Part shown: one piece after another, positions 10,375-23,600 of the stretch
Layout: the number at the start of each line of letters is the position of its first letter
Position numbering within the stretch: the stretch's first letter is position 1
DNA from: Labyrinthula sp. Ha
Taxonomy: Eukaryota > Sar > Bigyra > Labyrinthulida > Labyrinthulaceae
Length of the DNA stretch: 64,000 bases
Direction of reading: 5' to 3'
NCBI GenBank assembly: GCA_015227615.1
Contig: JAALGZ010000030.1
Location: forward strand, 186,001-250,000
The notes under the pieces: generated by a model
The model's database searches: none
Seen by the model: the letters and a program-made list of their open reading frames with translations, nothing else
What the model was told of the DNA's origin: nothing
Translations under genes and position numbers: made by a program

Positions 10375-13300
10375 CATTGCCCCAATATATCTGAAGTTAG
10401 AAACCTACTTGATTTCCCACTGTCAAGCAGACACTTCTTAAATTATTATTCCTCCCAAATAATTCCCACCTAATAACTTCATTTTTAAAACTCCTTCAAA
10501 TATCATGTACAATTCAATTGGCTTCTCAGAATTCCATCTTTTCACTCCATAAAAAACTTCTTTTCCAACAAATCTTCTCTCCAGAGTGCCCGGAAATTGA
10601 CCCCTAAGACCAAACAATACTTCTTCAGTACAAGCTCCAGTAACATTTCCAAGCGTAGATAAAATCTTTCCTTCTTCATTAACTTTGACCCAAATCAGCC
10701 TGCTTAAAAACTTTATCCTATTTTTCGACATCCATTTGAGTACGAGCTCTCTTTTTTTAAATATGGTCCACACAAACCACATATTTTCAGGTGGTAGTCC
10801 ATTAAGATCAAATTCCATAATAACAGCATCATCCATTACTTCATAAGCAACCTTAGGTCCTCTCACAGGATTTGACGAAGACATGTTGAAAGGTAAATTA
10901 ACAATCACAACAATAGGCTCTTTATCCTGAGATAAAATAAACTGCTGTACAATCATATTAATATATTTTGAACCACGTAGATTTTTCCAAACATAAAAAT
11001 CTACATTTAACTCCTGATTTACCGCATACACAATATTATCGTTTTTGCCCATTTCAATTGATAACCTTTGATAAAAACTTCACTTCCTTCAAGTTCATTC
11101 TTAACTATAACTTTTAACTCATTGAAGCTTTCTAAAACATCGTAAAGATGCTTTCCATTATTTTTAATACACCATTTGATCTGCTGTCTAAATTCAACTA
11201 AATCACCATTATACTCAGGATAACTACCCCAAGTACCACCATCAGCAATTACTTGTGAAACTTCTTTATAGAACTTCTTCAATCCTTCAATGGAAAAGAC
11301 GTCATAAACCACGAATTTCATTTTAAACTTTCTTCTCATGCTCACCTCATGCTGTTTGGCATATCTCCATACAGTGAAATATCTTTTTAATTGTTTCAAC
11401 CTTTCACTAGGAGATTTCTTAATTCTCATGAAACTCTTTCCAGCTTTCAAATTATTCCACCTGACCTGTTCTAAGTTAATTCTAAGCCCATGCAGATGTT
11501 CTAAACTTTGTCTTTTCAAGTATTTTTGTAGACGATTATAAATCTGTTGCTTAGATTTTCCAGTTAGCCATTTTCTAATTTCAACAAAATTGCCCATACC
11601 AAATTTAGCAACCAAAATCTTCAAAGTATATGCTTTAAAAAAAGAAGAATATCGAATCATCATTCCCTCAGCAGTAACTGCTACTTTTTGACTCAACAAT
11701 TTATGCACTGAATCTTCAAAAATTTCACGCGGTTGCCCCATTCTAAATAGACGATTCAACTCCGCTTTAAATTTAGCTTCAGGGTATAACAAGTTTAAAA
11801 ACTGGACTAGTTCTTTGACAAGAAGGTTATCTTTGTTATTATTTATATATTCCAAAAGTATCAATGGTGCATCTTCATACATTATTACCGCAGACTCCGA
11901 AGTATTTTTATCATTATCGAACCCTCTTCAATTAATATGTACTTGAAATTCATTTTCAGACGTCTTTTTTAAATCAACAGTAGAATCAACTTCTAATTTA
12001 CCTTTGTCGAAAATGAAAACAATAGTCGTATCGGGAGAAGGTAAAAATGAAGTTGGTACAAATGGCACTGGTATAGAAGAATGTCTAACTTTTGTATTTC
12101 CTGTATGATCCTGAACTTCAAACAGATGTTCCTAGATCTGTACCTTCATCTGATATGATCCAGTCCATCTAGGGCGACTTTTATCCTTTTGCATATTACC
12201 CAAACCTTTTTCAGACAGCCACACGTATTCACCAATTTTAAACTGGATAGAGTTAAGCCTTTTCTCCCTTCTCTTATTCGCAACGTACCTGTATTAAAGG
12301 CCCTTTCTATACAGTAATTCCTGGTAATCTGCTATTTTCTTAGATAATTTTGAGCTTTTTTTTTTATTTGAAGTTCCATATCCTTCTTTCCAAGCTTCAA
12401 GTTTACAGAAATTATGGTAGTAAACTTCACTTCTTCATCATAAATCAACTCAAAAAGTGACTTTTTCGGATATCCACGGTATGTTAGGGGATTATAGTTC
12501 AAAACCCCTTGGACTATATTTAAAATACGTGTCCATTGAACCTCTTTCATTCCAAATTCAGACACTAATGATCTTAAATTTTTCAAAACTGACTTATTCT
12601 ATACTTCACCTGTACCTGCAGTTTGACTCATATAAGATGCAGTCATCTTATATAAACCATTACTTTCCTTGAGAAACTTGGTTATTACTGTATTTACAAA
12701 ATGACTACCTTGGTCGGTTACTAGTAAAAACTCATCGGCCAAAACAAAGCATGAATGCCACTACCATAGAACACCGACAACTACTCCAGCATTCGCTGTC
12801 TTTGAATGAACTAACAACGTTAGCTTCGAAGAATTGTCAATTAAAGTGAGTACCATCCATGTGTATTTATAAATACAAAGTCCATATACAAAACTTTGCG
12901 AGCTTCGTCCCCGAATTCATTAATATTCAAAGGGCTCATAACTATTAAATATTTCCTTTGGCAACGCATACATTGCTTCCTAAATCTAGTAATATTTTTA
13001 TCCAAAAGCTCTTTATCCTCTGATTTAACTACATAATTTCTTTGTATATGGTTCCATTCAAATTTTCTTGCCCCATGACTAAACATTAAATGAGCATGAC
13101 AAATGCCCACTAGAATTAGAGCCCTATTCAAAACTATCTTCTCATTATCTATTAAAGTTTCGGCAAGCGAAGGAATGTTTTTCTTCTGATACTTATATAC
13201 AAGAAAATCGTGCATGGTTTTCCAGTCACTTGCTAGGGGGCTTAGCGTCAGGCACTGGATGTCTCATACTAATGTCGTATGAGTCAACACTTTCCAGTAA

Positions 13301-16300
13301 TCAGCTTCATCCCAGGACAAATTTAGGCTAAGTATTTTCTATATTCTAGAAATATATCCTTGTTCTTTACTCTCCTCAATATAACCAGGATTTATCCAGT
13401 GTGACTAACAGTGTGCTGGAATGTTTTTATCTCCATCTAAATGAAATGCCTTCAGACCAATGCTAATGAAATCCAGACTCCACCTCCTCAAACTAGAAGC
13501 ATACGCTCTCGTTTTAACTTCTGTAGGTTCAATAATCCCAAGTAAGTTTCGATGATCAGTGAATACAACCTTTTCATGAGAGTTAAATAGAAGGTATTAC
13601 GGATGTTTTCTAAGGCCATCACCATAGGGTAATGCTCCTTAGAAAAAATATGGCAGCTTAGTTGACTGCCTCCAAAGCTTCCGCTTTTAAGAACAATAAC
13701 TCTGTATCTAGTTTTTAGAGAATTTTTCTATTTCAACATCGCCAGGAGTTTGACATGAATATAAACTCTAGTATTTGTCACTTACATCCGCGAAAATGTA
13801 AGTATTTTGGTTTTGGTTATATTAACCCAAATAATTAACTAGATTTCTTTCTAAAAATTCCTTTAATTCATCAAAAGCTCTTTTCTTTTCAGTAGTCCAA
13901 TCTATTACTAATCTCATCCTTTCTAGATATTTTATTTTACCAACTAATTTAAAATTACCTAAAACAAGTTTTCTAATCCTAGAAAACTCAAGTATAATAC
14001 TACATAAAAAGTTTGCAGCATACACGAACTGTGTAAGTTCGTGCATTTATTATGGCTTAACTCTTCCCAGAAGTCTTGTGGCGTAGCTATTATCATAGCT
14101 ATAACATTTGCCGTCTAAAACTCTTCCACAAAAAGTTGCTTTATCACTAATAAAACTACATTTCTGTATATCAATCCTTAGATTACGAGCCTGGATTTGC
14201 TTCAAATATTTCTCCAATGTTTCTAACAGTCTTTTGAACATTGGAATCATTAGAACAATGTCATCTATCCAGTACATACTATTTTATGACCATAAGCCGG
14301 CAGGTGTAAATACCTGATGTGTTTGCCTCGCGCTGAAAAATGCCGGGGAGTATTGCACCATCCTTGTGGTGTATCCCTAAAACTATATTCAACTCCCCAC
14401 GGAGCTACAAAAGTGAATAGTTTTCCTGCGACTTTGTCACAACGTAAATAGTCAAATCCGGAAAGTAAGTCGATGGAAGCGAAGTAATTCATATCTTGCG
14501 CTCTATGCAATTGTATGTCTAGTTTAGGCAGAGTATTCGAAACTTTTTTCTACAGCTTCATTGAGTGGTCTGAAGTCAGCCACCATCCTAGCCTTCTCTG
14601 GCCCTTTTTAGGTACTACTATAGTACTCACTGCCGTTGTAAGATATGGGTTAACTTTTATGATGCCAGAATTCAACATCTATCGAATCCGCTTCAATAAA
14701 AAGACCTCTTTCATAGCCTAAGGGATGTTGATTTAAGACCCCAAAAATCCTTCCCTCTTTTAAATCACACTCGATGGGCGTTAGGTTTGATAAAGATGTT
14801 GGCGAGTCTGAGTCTCCAAAGACTTTAACGTTATTCTTTAGTAAACCCAGAAGCTGGTTCTTCTTAGACGGATCATCTCTGAAGCAACTCATATCTAAGG
14901 CTTCCACTTTATTCTCTAAGATACTAGTATGACGCTTCAAATCTTCGACCACATCAACCTCTAAATTTTCCCCTTCGTCTATTTTCTCGATGTCTATTCC
15001 ATCTTCTTGCTCATCAAAAATCACTGGGTCTTTCTTCATAAGCTCTTTAGGCAAAATAAGTTCATTAACATGTTCAGATTCAGCTTGATCTGTGTTTAAA
15101 TAATCATAGAAAATATCACCCTATTCATATAAATTACCGGAGTTAGCATTATATAAAATATCATTTGGATTCAGAGAGAATATTTCTCTCGGGCTTACCT
15201 CAGCGTTATCCACCTCAATTGATTTTACCACAAGCTTCAAGGTCGCTTCCAGCCATTGAGCCCAATATTCTGTCATATTATTTTGCTCTACTTGACCAAA
15301 TTTATTACTCTTATCCAATTTGTGTCTTAAGGAAGTTAAATTGTCCAATCCGCGGGTTCTTAGTTGATCATTCCCTATAATCAAATCATCGCATTGGGGG
15401 TATCAATGAGCATGTATCCCACGTTAGTAAAGATATAATTACTGCTGTCTATACAAGCAGTAACTTTATTCAAAATACTAAGTTCAAAAACCCAGTAAAT
15501 TCTTCAACCTGCAACTTTTATCGAGAACGGATTATCAAGGGTTATAATCTTGGAGCAATATTTCCGCAGGCGTAAGTTCATAACACTCTTAAAATCTCTA
15601 CTATCTAAGAGTGTTGTATATTTCTTACCATTCTCCTCAAAATATACTTCCACTTCTGCATCTTCATCTAGCTTACTATAATCGTAAATATGTCCTACAG
15701 GTATCATCTTGGGCTTTACTATCCTAATATTTTTTTATCATCCTTATATTTTTAGGAATAAATACTGTTTTCCTTGCATCCTTTTGTCCACTAAATAGTT
15801 GGATATCTGTTACTGGATTCAACAGCGACTCCAAAGGGAGCAGATTAAGCATTCTTTTTGACTTCCTGTTGACTTCCAGGTTTCATGATGTTACCGTCTG
15901 ATCGACCCTCACTTTAGCAGCTAGGTTTTAGCTGATTTTTTTCTTTCTCCTCTCCTCTTATTTTTTTTCACTTTAGCCGTAACTCTGGCTTCGTTGGCAT
16001 ACTAGGTTTAGGGGTTCCAGCTCCTTTTGTGAAACATTTAGGCTCTTTTTGCCCATATTCACAACAGTGAGTGCATAAATTGGCTATAAGAAGCTCCTCA
16101 GGTATATCGTGTCCTAAGCTCTCTACAGCCTCCATCTCCGCTTTTGGCTTTGCCTTCTTTGTTTTAATCTTGTTCATAGGTTTAAATCTAAATCTGATAT
16201 GGAGAGGAGGAAGACTATCCGGTACATATTCTTGTAAACCTGTTCTGTTCTTGGCTATCAATTCAGGTTTCAGTCTTAAACCTTCTTCCTAACCCGTGCA

Positions 16301-16952
16301 AACACAGGATTTTTTTTGAAAATAGCTTCAGTGATTATTCTGGGCCTCATATTGCCCCTGGTGGTTTGATCACCAATAGTTCATCCACTTCCTTGAACAT
16401 AATGACTATTGCTTCTTATTCTAAAATATCTTTGTTAAAGGTAATATATTTTCTAATAATATTCTCGAAGAATTTTAAATCCTTCGTTTTCCTCTGATGA
16501 ACCTTATTTCTTAAATAAATAATAGTTTCTCGATCCGTTTCAGTCTTCCTTAAAAATTTCAAGTGTTGAAATACTTTCCTAGACAATTTTTGTGCTACAG
16601 AGACCAGGTTCTTCTGTTCTTCAGTTTACCTGCCATATTTAAATAGGAAATCCTCATTGCCGTGTGTATTTAAAATACCTAGTTCATCTAGATTTATCAG
16701 GCTGAAATCCCTCAGCGAGCTATCTTCGGTTTCTAAAGCGCCCGTCATCTTATTAGCATGCTGCACAGACACGGCTTTTACTAATCGGTTATCCGAGTGT
16801 TATTTAAACTTCTCCGCTCAGTATTATCACTTCTATTACTGGGTGATCCAAACAGGGAAGTCATGTCTTGGTGCCCAAAGTGTGCTCTTCGGGGAAAATA
16901 AGAAAACCTCACACAACTTTGTTTCTACAAGAACGAATATTGCAGTATTGAT

Positions 16953-17175
16953 TGTTTTTTGTCCAGTAAATAAACTCCTCTTTAGATGCGGCTGAGTAGC
17001 AGTTCTGTAAAGGTAAAACTTAAAAATATATGTTGTTCTCTTTTTTTTCGTAAGACTTAATTATTAATTGTGTTTTCAACTACTAATGACGTGAAATCGT
17101 GTAAGATTCATAACGAAATTTAAATATAAATACAACTCTATAAGAGATATTCTCTCAGAAGGCATAATGTCGTAA
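16953..17175 (-). repeat. LTR of element B (5' LTR for the minus-strand element)
   Basis: A 223-bp direct repeat partner of 10153-10374. Homology stops sharply after GTCGTAA on the right and within a few bases of TGTTTTTT on the left, which defines the ends. Confidence 0.85.
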
Positions 17176-17217
17176 GAAATCGAAGAAAGTTCAAATAGAG
17201 GGTTATATTCTATTATC

Positions 17218-17625
17218 TGTGTGAATTATTTAATATATTGCTTTAATTATTGGCGTAGTTTAACTAGTTATGCGAATAGATAGTTTGAGCAATACTAGAT
17301 ATCATATTTTTTCCTACGGCTTTCCTTAGGAGAGCCTATCGTTATGTCGTATCAAAATTTCGGACAATTAAGAAGATCAACAAAAAAAAACAGATTATAG
17401 ATTTTGACATTTCGGGAGGTCGAATACTTAGTTGAAAGCGATAATATCTTTTAAGAATACATGTGAAATATGATTTAAGTCCTGAACTAGATAACTTAGT
17501 TTTTTCTGAGCTCATTCAAGCGTAGTTACTTGTGCATTGGATATCGAATTGTGACCATTTTGTGAGTTAGTTTCAAGTTCTAAATTTGTTTTTTTTTCGA
17601 TTAGTCACTTTTAGACTGACAAGTA
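17218..17625 (+). repeat. Isolated LTR plus leader remnant related to the C/D chromovirus family
   Basis: The segment starts TGTGTGAA (compare TGTGTGAG at 39521). It contains the 16-mer GAGGTCGAATACTTAG at 17416-17431, identical to 39731-39746. It also has TTAGTCAC...GACTGACAA at 17601-17622, matching 39925-39946. The two shared motifs are 185 and 194 nt apart in the two places. In D the second motif lies just before gag; here no recognisable gag follows. Confidence 0.6.
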
Positions 17626-17639
17626 TTTTTCTAATGAAA

Positions 17640-20600
17640 ATGCACAAGAATTCTCTATATAAATATGTAGGGTAATATACCACATATTTTGAATTTAAGT
17701 GGTCCTCTTTGAATTATTCTAGTGTATAGGGAATTCGCTAATTTATTGAGTACTAAGTAAGAAATTAGACCAAGAAAGCTACATATTGTTCAAGATGAAA
17801 TAGTTTATACAAAGATAAAAAAATTATCTACACACTCTTAACTTTAATAGACGATCACTGAGGAGTATTCTCATAGATGTGTAAAATGTCTTTTTAAGGC
17901 TTCCTGGAATTTTCTTATTGGTATCTTTAATAGTTAAGTGGTTTAATAAATCTAGAAACTTTTCTACTAACTACCCTTTTATCTGCTTTTTCTACTTGGA
18001 TTAAGTATGTTCGTGTCAATCTGTTTGGATGAGTAATTTGATTGTGTAACCCAACTACCCAAAATGTCAAAAACAGAAACTATCAGAAAAAAAATAAAAT
18101 AGTAATCTCGAATAATTTGATTATTGATTAACATTCAAGCAGCACAGATCCTGTTTAATCATTTTTAGAAGCAACGGGGGAAATAAATTTATATGTATTT
18201 ATCACGACAGATTACATCTTAAGAGCGAATAGCAACATCGAGTAGCCCTAACCCGGTTTCCCAGGGTTTAAAGTTCGCTCAAGTTAGGTATATTTACATT
18301 GTAATGTAGAGGATTGTCTTCGGTGTCTATATGTGTCATGTTTTTTCATATTAAGATCGAATAGGTGATGTCTAACAAGACTCGAGCTACGAATCAAATG
18401 AGCTTTTTTTTTATACATTCTACCTTTAAGTTGATGTAGAAATAGGAAAATGCCTACACAGTATGTTTAATCTAGTTCAAAAAGAAAATTTAAATCGTGG
18501 AAATATTGACTCATCCTTCGTCTCAATAACCATCTCAAATGCTACTTACTCACAGTTCATCATCTACATCACCAAATTGGTTTTGCATTCACCATTCAAT
18601 ATAGCGAAACCACCATACGCCTTCTTTGGCTCTCCCTTTAACCTGTCAAGAATTTCCTCTGAATCATCAGATTCTGTAATGATAAGTTTTTAGCCTTTTC
18701 AAGATGGGCGTAGTATTGTTTTCTCTTGCTGGTTGTGATATCTGCCTAATTGTTCAAAGGTCTATTCCTTCTATTTCCGGGAGAATTTACCTCTTTCTTT
18801 GATCCTGCAATTAAATCAGTCAACAAATTGAATGAAAACATTTTCAAATGTTAAATTTTTCTTAGCAAAAGTTCAACCCACTGAAAATTAAATTTCCTTG
18901 ATATTTCTATTTACGTTTGCTTCGCATTCCGTATAAAGTTCTCTATCATTTTACGCCTTCTCATGAAATTATATTGCGCTAAATAAACCTTCACACACCA
19001 ATTTGATAAAAGAATCCATGATATAGTTGAAACCAATCCCCTTGAGTTTCTTTTTATTATAAGCAAATGAAGATGCAGGATCTTTCGCGCAGCTAATATG
19101 GATCACCTCTCAGATCTTAAGCTAACTTGGTCAGAGCTAGTAATCCATCGAAAATAATCACTTTCATGTTGTTAAAACCAATGTCAATAACGCCTTGTGT
19201 CACATCTACGTTTTTTTTTTCGGTTTGCTTTAGACTGCAACCAAAGCTATATGTCTTCGCTAAGCAGTCAATCCTCACGGGAACCATCAAAACCAAGATG
19301 TGTTTCCAGAGTCCGTGAATTACATTGAACTGTATTGAATCAGATTGACAATCAATTAACTATTTCTGTATCTTAGTTTAGAAAATCCAACCTCTAAGCC
19401 ATGAGCTTGTTTTCCAAAATACATTTTTGGATTTCCTTACATTTGTAGAAATTCTTTTCGTTCCTTCTCTAAAATATGTAGGTTTGTGTCTAAAAGTTTT
19501 CGTCATTCATCTTTTTATCTTCTTCACAATTAATTAAAGACATGTCGAAATTTATATCTGGAATATTGTGATATAATGGAATTTCAATACTGTCGAACTA
19601 TACCTCAGCTACATCTAAGTACTTTAGATTTAAAGTTGACTTCCCTTGAATCTAAATGAGATTTCTTCCCTTTGAATCTAGTTTTTCATGAATTCTAATC
19701 TCCTTTAAATTCTTGACTTTGATGATATACTAGCCAAGAGTTAAATCAAACTTTATTTTTAACTCAAAGGAACAAGAATCTAAGGAAACATATCGTACAT
19801 TGCGCCTTTTTAACGTTTTTATTTGTCCGAAAACAATTGTTTGTATTTTCTTTAGGAACCAATGAGACGAAACTCTTTTCCACATAATTTCTTTATTAGC
19901 AACGTTTTGAAGTAGTTCTAATATATATCCGATAAGCAAACTTTGAACACGATCCTGTCATTGAGTGGAACAGTTTAGCTTAGTTGTTATAAAAATTGTT
20001 TCTTTACCTTGGGTTCTTTTTGTGGTCTCTTAGTTTTGTGTCATTTGTATATTTTCTAAGTAATGTCTCATGGAGTTAAAACAAATGGCTTCCAAGTGTG
20101 TGGGATTTAAAAGGCTGCATTTTCTATAACAGCTCCCAGGGTTGGACATAGTTATCTCTGCAACAAAAAGGGTTAAATATCTCTATCGATAAACTAAAAC
20201 GAAACATATCAATTTATTTCATTTAGCAGTTTAGAGAAAAAAATATTCAAACCTTTAAATCGAGTAGAATGACACAAATAAAGGTGTTACTAAGCACTTA
20301 GGCTTCACTTTCGTTAGATAAAGTGGAAAATATTATATAATTTTGAAAATACTATAGACAAGCTTCGGGAGAGGCCCTGAGGAAAAGTGTTTTTCTTAGG
20401 GAAATGATTAAATATCGCTCAGAACTTTAGTTTCTTTTTTTATAGTTAAGTGCTTGTTTAAAATATTTTAAACCTAATATTACATCCACTATGTATTCAA
20501 CCAGAGTACGAATTTATGAATTCCAATATCTCCATGTAATGAAAACAACAAGGATTGTACGACACTAGAATAAATAAATGACCCTCTCTTACCAGTACCC

Positions 20601-23600
20601 CCGCAAAAATAGTAACTGGATTTTATACTCTTATTATTATAGTCTATTTTCTGTATAAAGTCATATTACTGCAGTAAGTAATCTCTAATAAATAATAAAG
20701 TATCCACAAGAATATAAATACACAAGCGGGATCATACACGATAGATTATTAGTATTCGGTACTCTGTAAGCTTATGAAAATTTGCATAAGATTCCATAGA
20801 CTTTCCAAGCGTTTTTTTTCTTAATTAAATACTTGAGAGCATATTTGAACCAACTGGAATATGTACAAAATGTTAACTGTCATAAACCTTTGTTTTGTTA
20901 TACCTTCTATTATGACTAATAAAGATAATTTGTTTCCAATCCTATTGTTTCGATCTATTTCTGGTCCATATTTAGTATTTTTCAAAGGAAAAACTCCTCA
21001 AATGTTGCTATATTTGTGGTATAAACAGAACAAACTAAGTTAGCCAGTTCAATAGGCCACAATAACTATGACTTCTTCCATTATTTGTCCCGTTTTTATT
21101 ATCTAATATTTTCACGGTATTTCTTTTGCATATCTTAGTAGAAGTTTCAAACAAATTCCCCGACTATAAAATATAATAAAATTTCATTTGCATCATTCAA
21201 CATCATCCTTAGTAAATTCACACCAGATATTAATGGAAAAATTCTTCAAACAGCTGCAATATATTTTAGCACTATTATTCCAGTTTGGTTATGATAACAA
21301 ACTTAAATATCAAATCAACTAATATGGATATAAATAAATTACGAGAACCTTTTTAAAACCCTCTTACCAAATCTAAATATCGTGTTTCAAAAGGGGAACT
21401 AACAATAATGGGTACTTTCCTTGACATGGAAATCAGTAAATTAATGTTCAGCATAATAATATTTCCAACTATAGATTTTATATATGAACAGTATTTAAGT
21501 GAGATATAAACTAAGGTTTTTAAGTCTTTGGTCGCTGAGAGACTGTTATTTCTTCATACAATTACTTTCAGTTTATAAACATGACATAGTCTTCGAATAG
21601 TGTTCTATTGACTTGATATTATGCAATATAGTTGCACCAAGAGGAAAATTTCAAGAAAAACATAAAGGAGGGAGTTAAAACAGCATAAGTGCCTTAAAAA
21701 TTCATCTATTTTTTATGGACTTTGGATCAGTGAAACTTCGTGGTTTTTTCTTCCGAAAATCTACCTCAAATTGGGCGATATTTTTCTATTCTTGTAAACC
21801 CAATACGGAATACCTCTGCTTACAATTTTCTTCTGATTAATAACAATACAAAATCTACTATTTTCCCTCAAACTAGGAGCAGTTTATCCATCAATTGAAA
21901 GGCTAAAGTTAGTTTTTGTTTTTCTTCCATGAAATTTTCAAAGTTTCTTATCAGAAATGTGTTTCCAGAGTGTAATACATCATCTATAGATACTATTTAT
22001 ATCGAATTCACAACTTTTACCGTTCCTTCGATTATAAAATTATATTTTATATGGGCTAGATCTCAGAAAAGAAAGCTTAGTAGATCTTATCTGCATTCAT
22101 CGTCAAATTTGAGTTGCCTGATGCAATCTTTAAAGAGATTTATATCACTTCTATACGTCTTGCCGTTTTTTATTTTGTACTCTTTAAGAAGTTTAAATAT
22201 AAAGTTTAATCAAATATCAAATATACAAAATAGCAAATATTCCGAAATATCAGATGGTAATAATAAAACGTTATACATGGATAATTTATGGAAAAACTGA
22301 CATTCATGGTACAGCTGGTGAGTAAAGATAAGGTCTCCAGTTAAATATATTGAGCTTTGACAGTTTCTATTTAAGAAAATATGGACTTTATTCGTCCGTT
22401 GTTTCTTAATCGACTGCTTGTTTCCGAAACATTTAACAAAAAAAGTTTTTCACTCATTTTTTGGTTAATAAAATACTTTAAAATTGAACGCTTGTTACAA
22501 TAAAGTAACCTCAACTTGATTCACAGTGCTTAATTCTTCAATATCATTAGTAGTTGCTATACAGTTAAAGTTTCTAGCTAATTTGATACTCTTATCATTG
22601 GTATAACTGCTTCGCACGTTAAAACTTTTGTCATTAGCTTCTAAATGTCCTTATCGTGAATTATATTCTTGGTAAGAATATATTTCATTCCAAAAAATTG
22701 AAATAATAATTTTAAACATAAAGAAAAGATTAAATAAGAACTGTTTCTCTGACTTGTTAGAAACCTCAAAAAAATAAGAATCGATATAGATGTCCTGTCA
22801 TCATCCGAAAACCGTTTTAACCTGTTTAAGGCTTTATTATCGTTTCATTGGAGATATTCCGTTTTGAATTATATATTTTTGAAGATATACTGGCCAGTTT
22901 CTTTTAGGTATTCTTCACAGCACTTGCTTCATTTATCTTCAAAATCCTGAAATATGATATCTTCATAAATTTAAAATTGATTAAAAGTATGACCCTTTGT
23001 CTCTCCGTTGACAAAAATAAACTTTGAGAATAAAAACTTTCCTATATTCAATATCAAGTTTAATGGCATCAAACAGTGAGTTTCGAACAATAATTGCATA
23101 TTTTCGATAAAATACTTCATAGGTGACGTATTACTTCTTCTTTCTCAATACTTGGGATTTTATATTATTTTATAAAAGTAACGCCTATGCATTTTAAATT
23201 GACAACGAATTGTTTACAAACGATTAAATTTATGGTTGCTTCAAGTTATTTTCGTATTCTTAAATGCAGTTTTCTGAACAAAATAAGCAGAAAAGAACTC
23301 GCGTTGTATTCATTTTTCTTAAAATATGTGCCCAGTTTGTGGAATCCTAAAATTTTAATCGGTAAAGATGCATCTGGTTGCAAATTTGAAAGTTTTTATG
23401 ATCTTATCTATTTTTACGACTTTGGAAGCTAATTAAGTTTTTTTTTGAAGCTGAGATATAATGAAGCCTGAGAATTATTTTACAATAAGATATAAATATC
23501 TAAATCCTAAAATACCTAGCTTAAATGCGACCATAGTATCTATGTTAAACTTTTCAAATGGTTTACTATCATAAAATAGTTCGAATCCTTTTATTATATT

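Larger units (their letters stand above)
10153..17175 (-). mobile_element. Ty3/gypsy chromovirus B, old and heavily decayed, with both LTRs
   Basis: Minus-strand parts: gag/protease remnant (about 16900-15500), pol leader and RT (about 15060-13820), RNase H (about 13800-13260), integrase (about 13240-12330), chromodomain region (about 12290-11900), a SANT-like segment with AKFGMGNFVEI and KSKQQIYNRL (about 11640-11500), and an MT-A70-like domain (about 10980-10440) with a degenerate catalytic motif followed by SNPVRGPKVAY, which aligns with the NPTRG segment of A and D. A dozen or more breaks are visible. The same part order as A, C and D places it in one lineage. LTR divergence of roughly 6 to 7 percent by eye makes it older than F. 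Confidence 0.85.

Noticed and set aside
19160-19290. A dUTPase-like motif (GVIDIGF) in the decayed tract
   Set aside because: Only one of five dUTPase motifs is recognisable and the flanking order does not fit.
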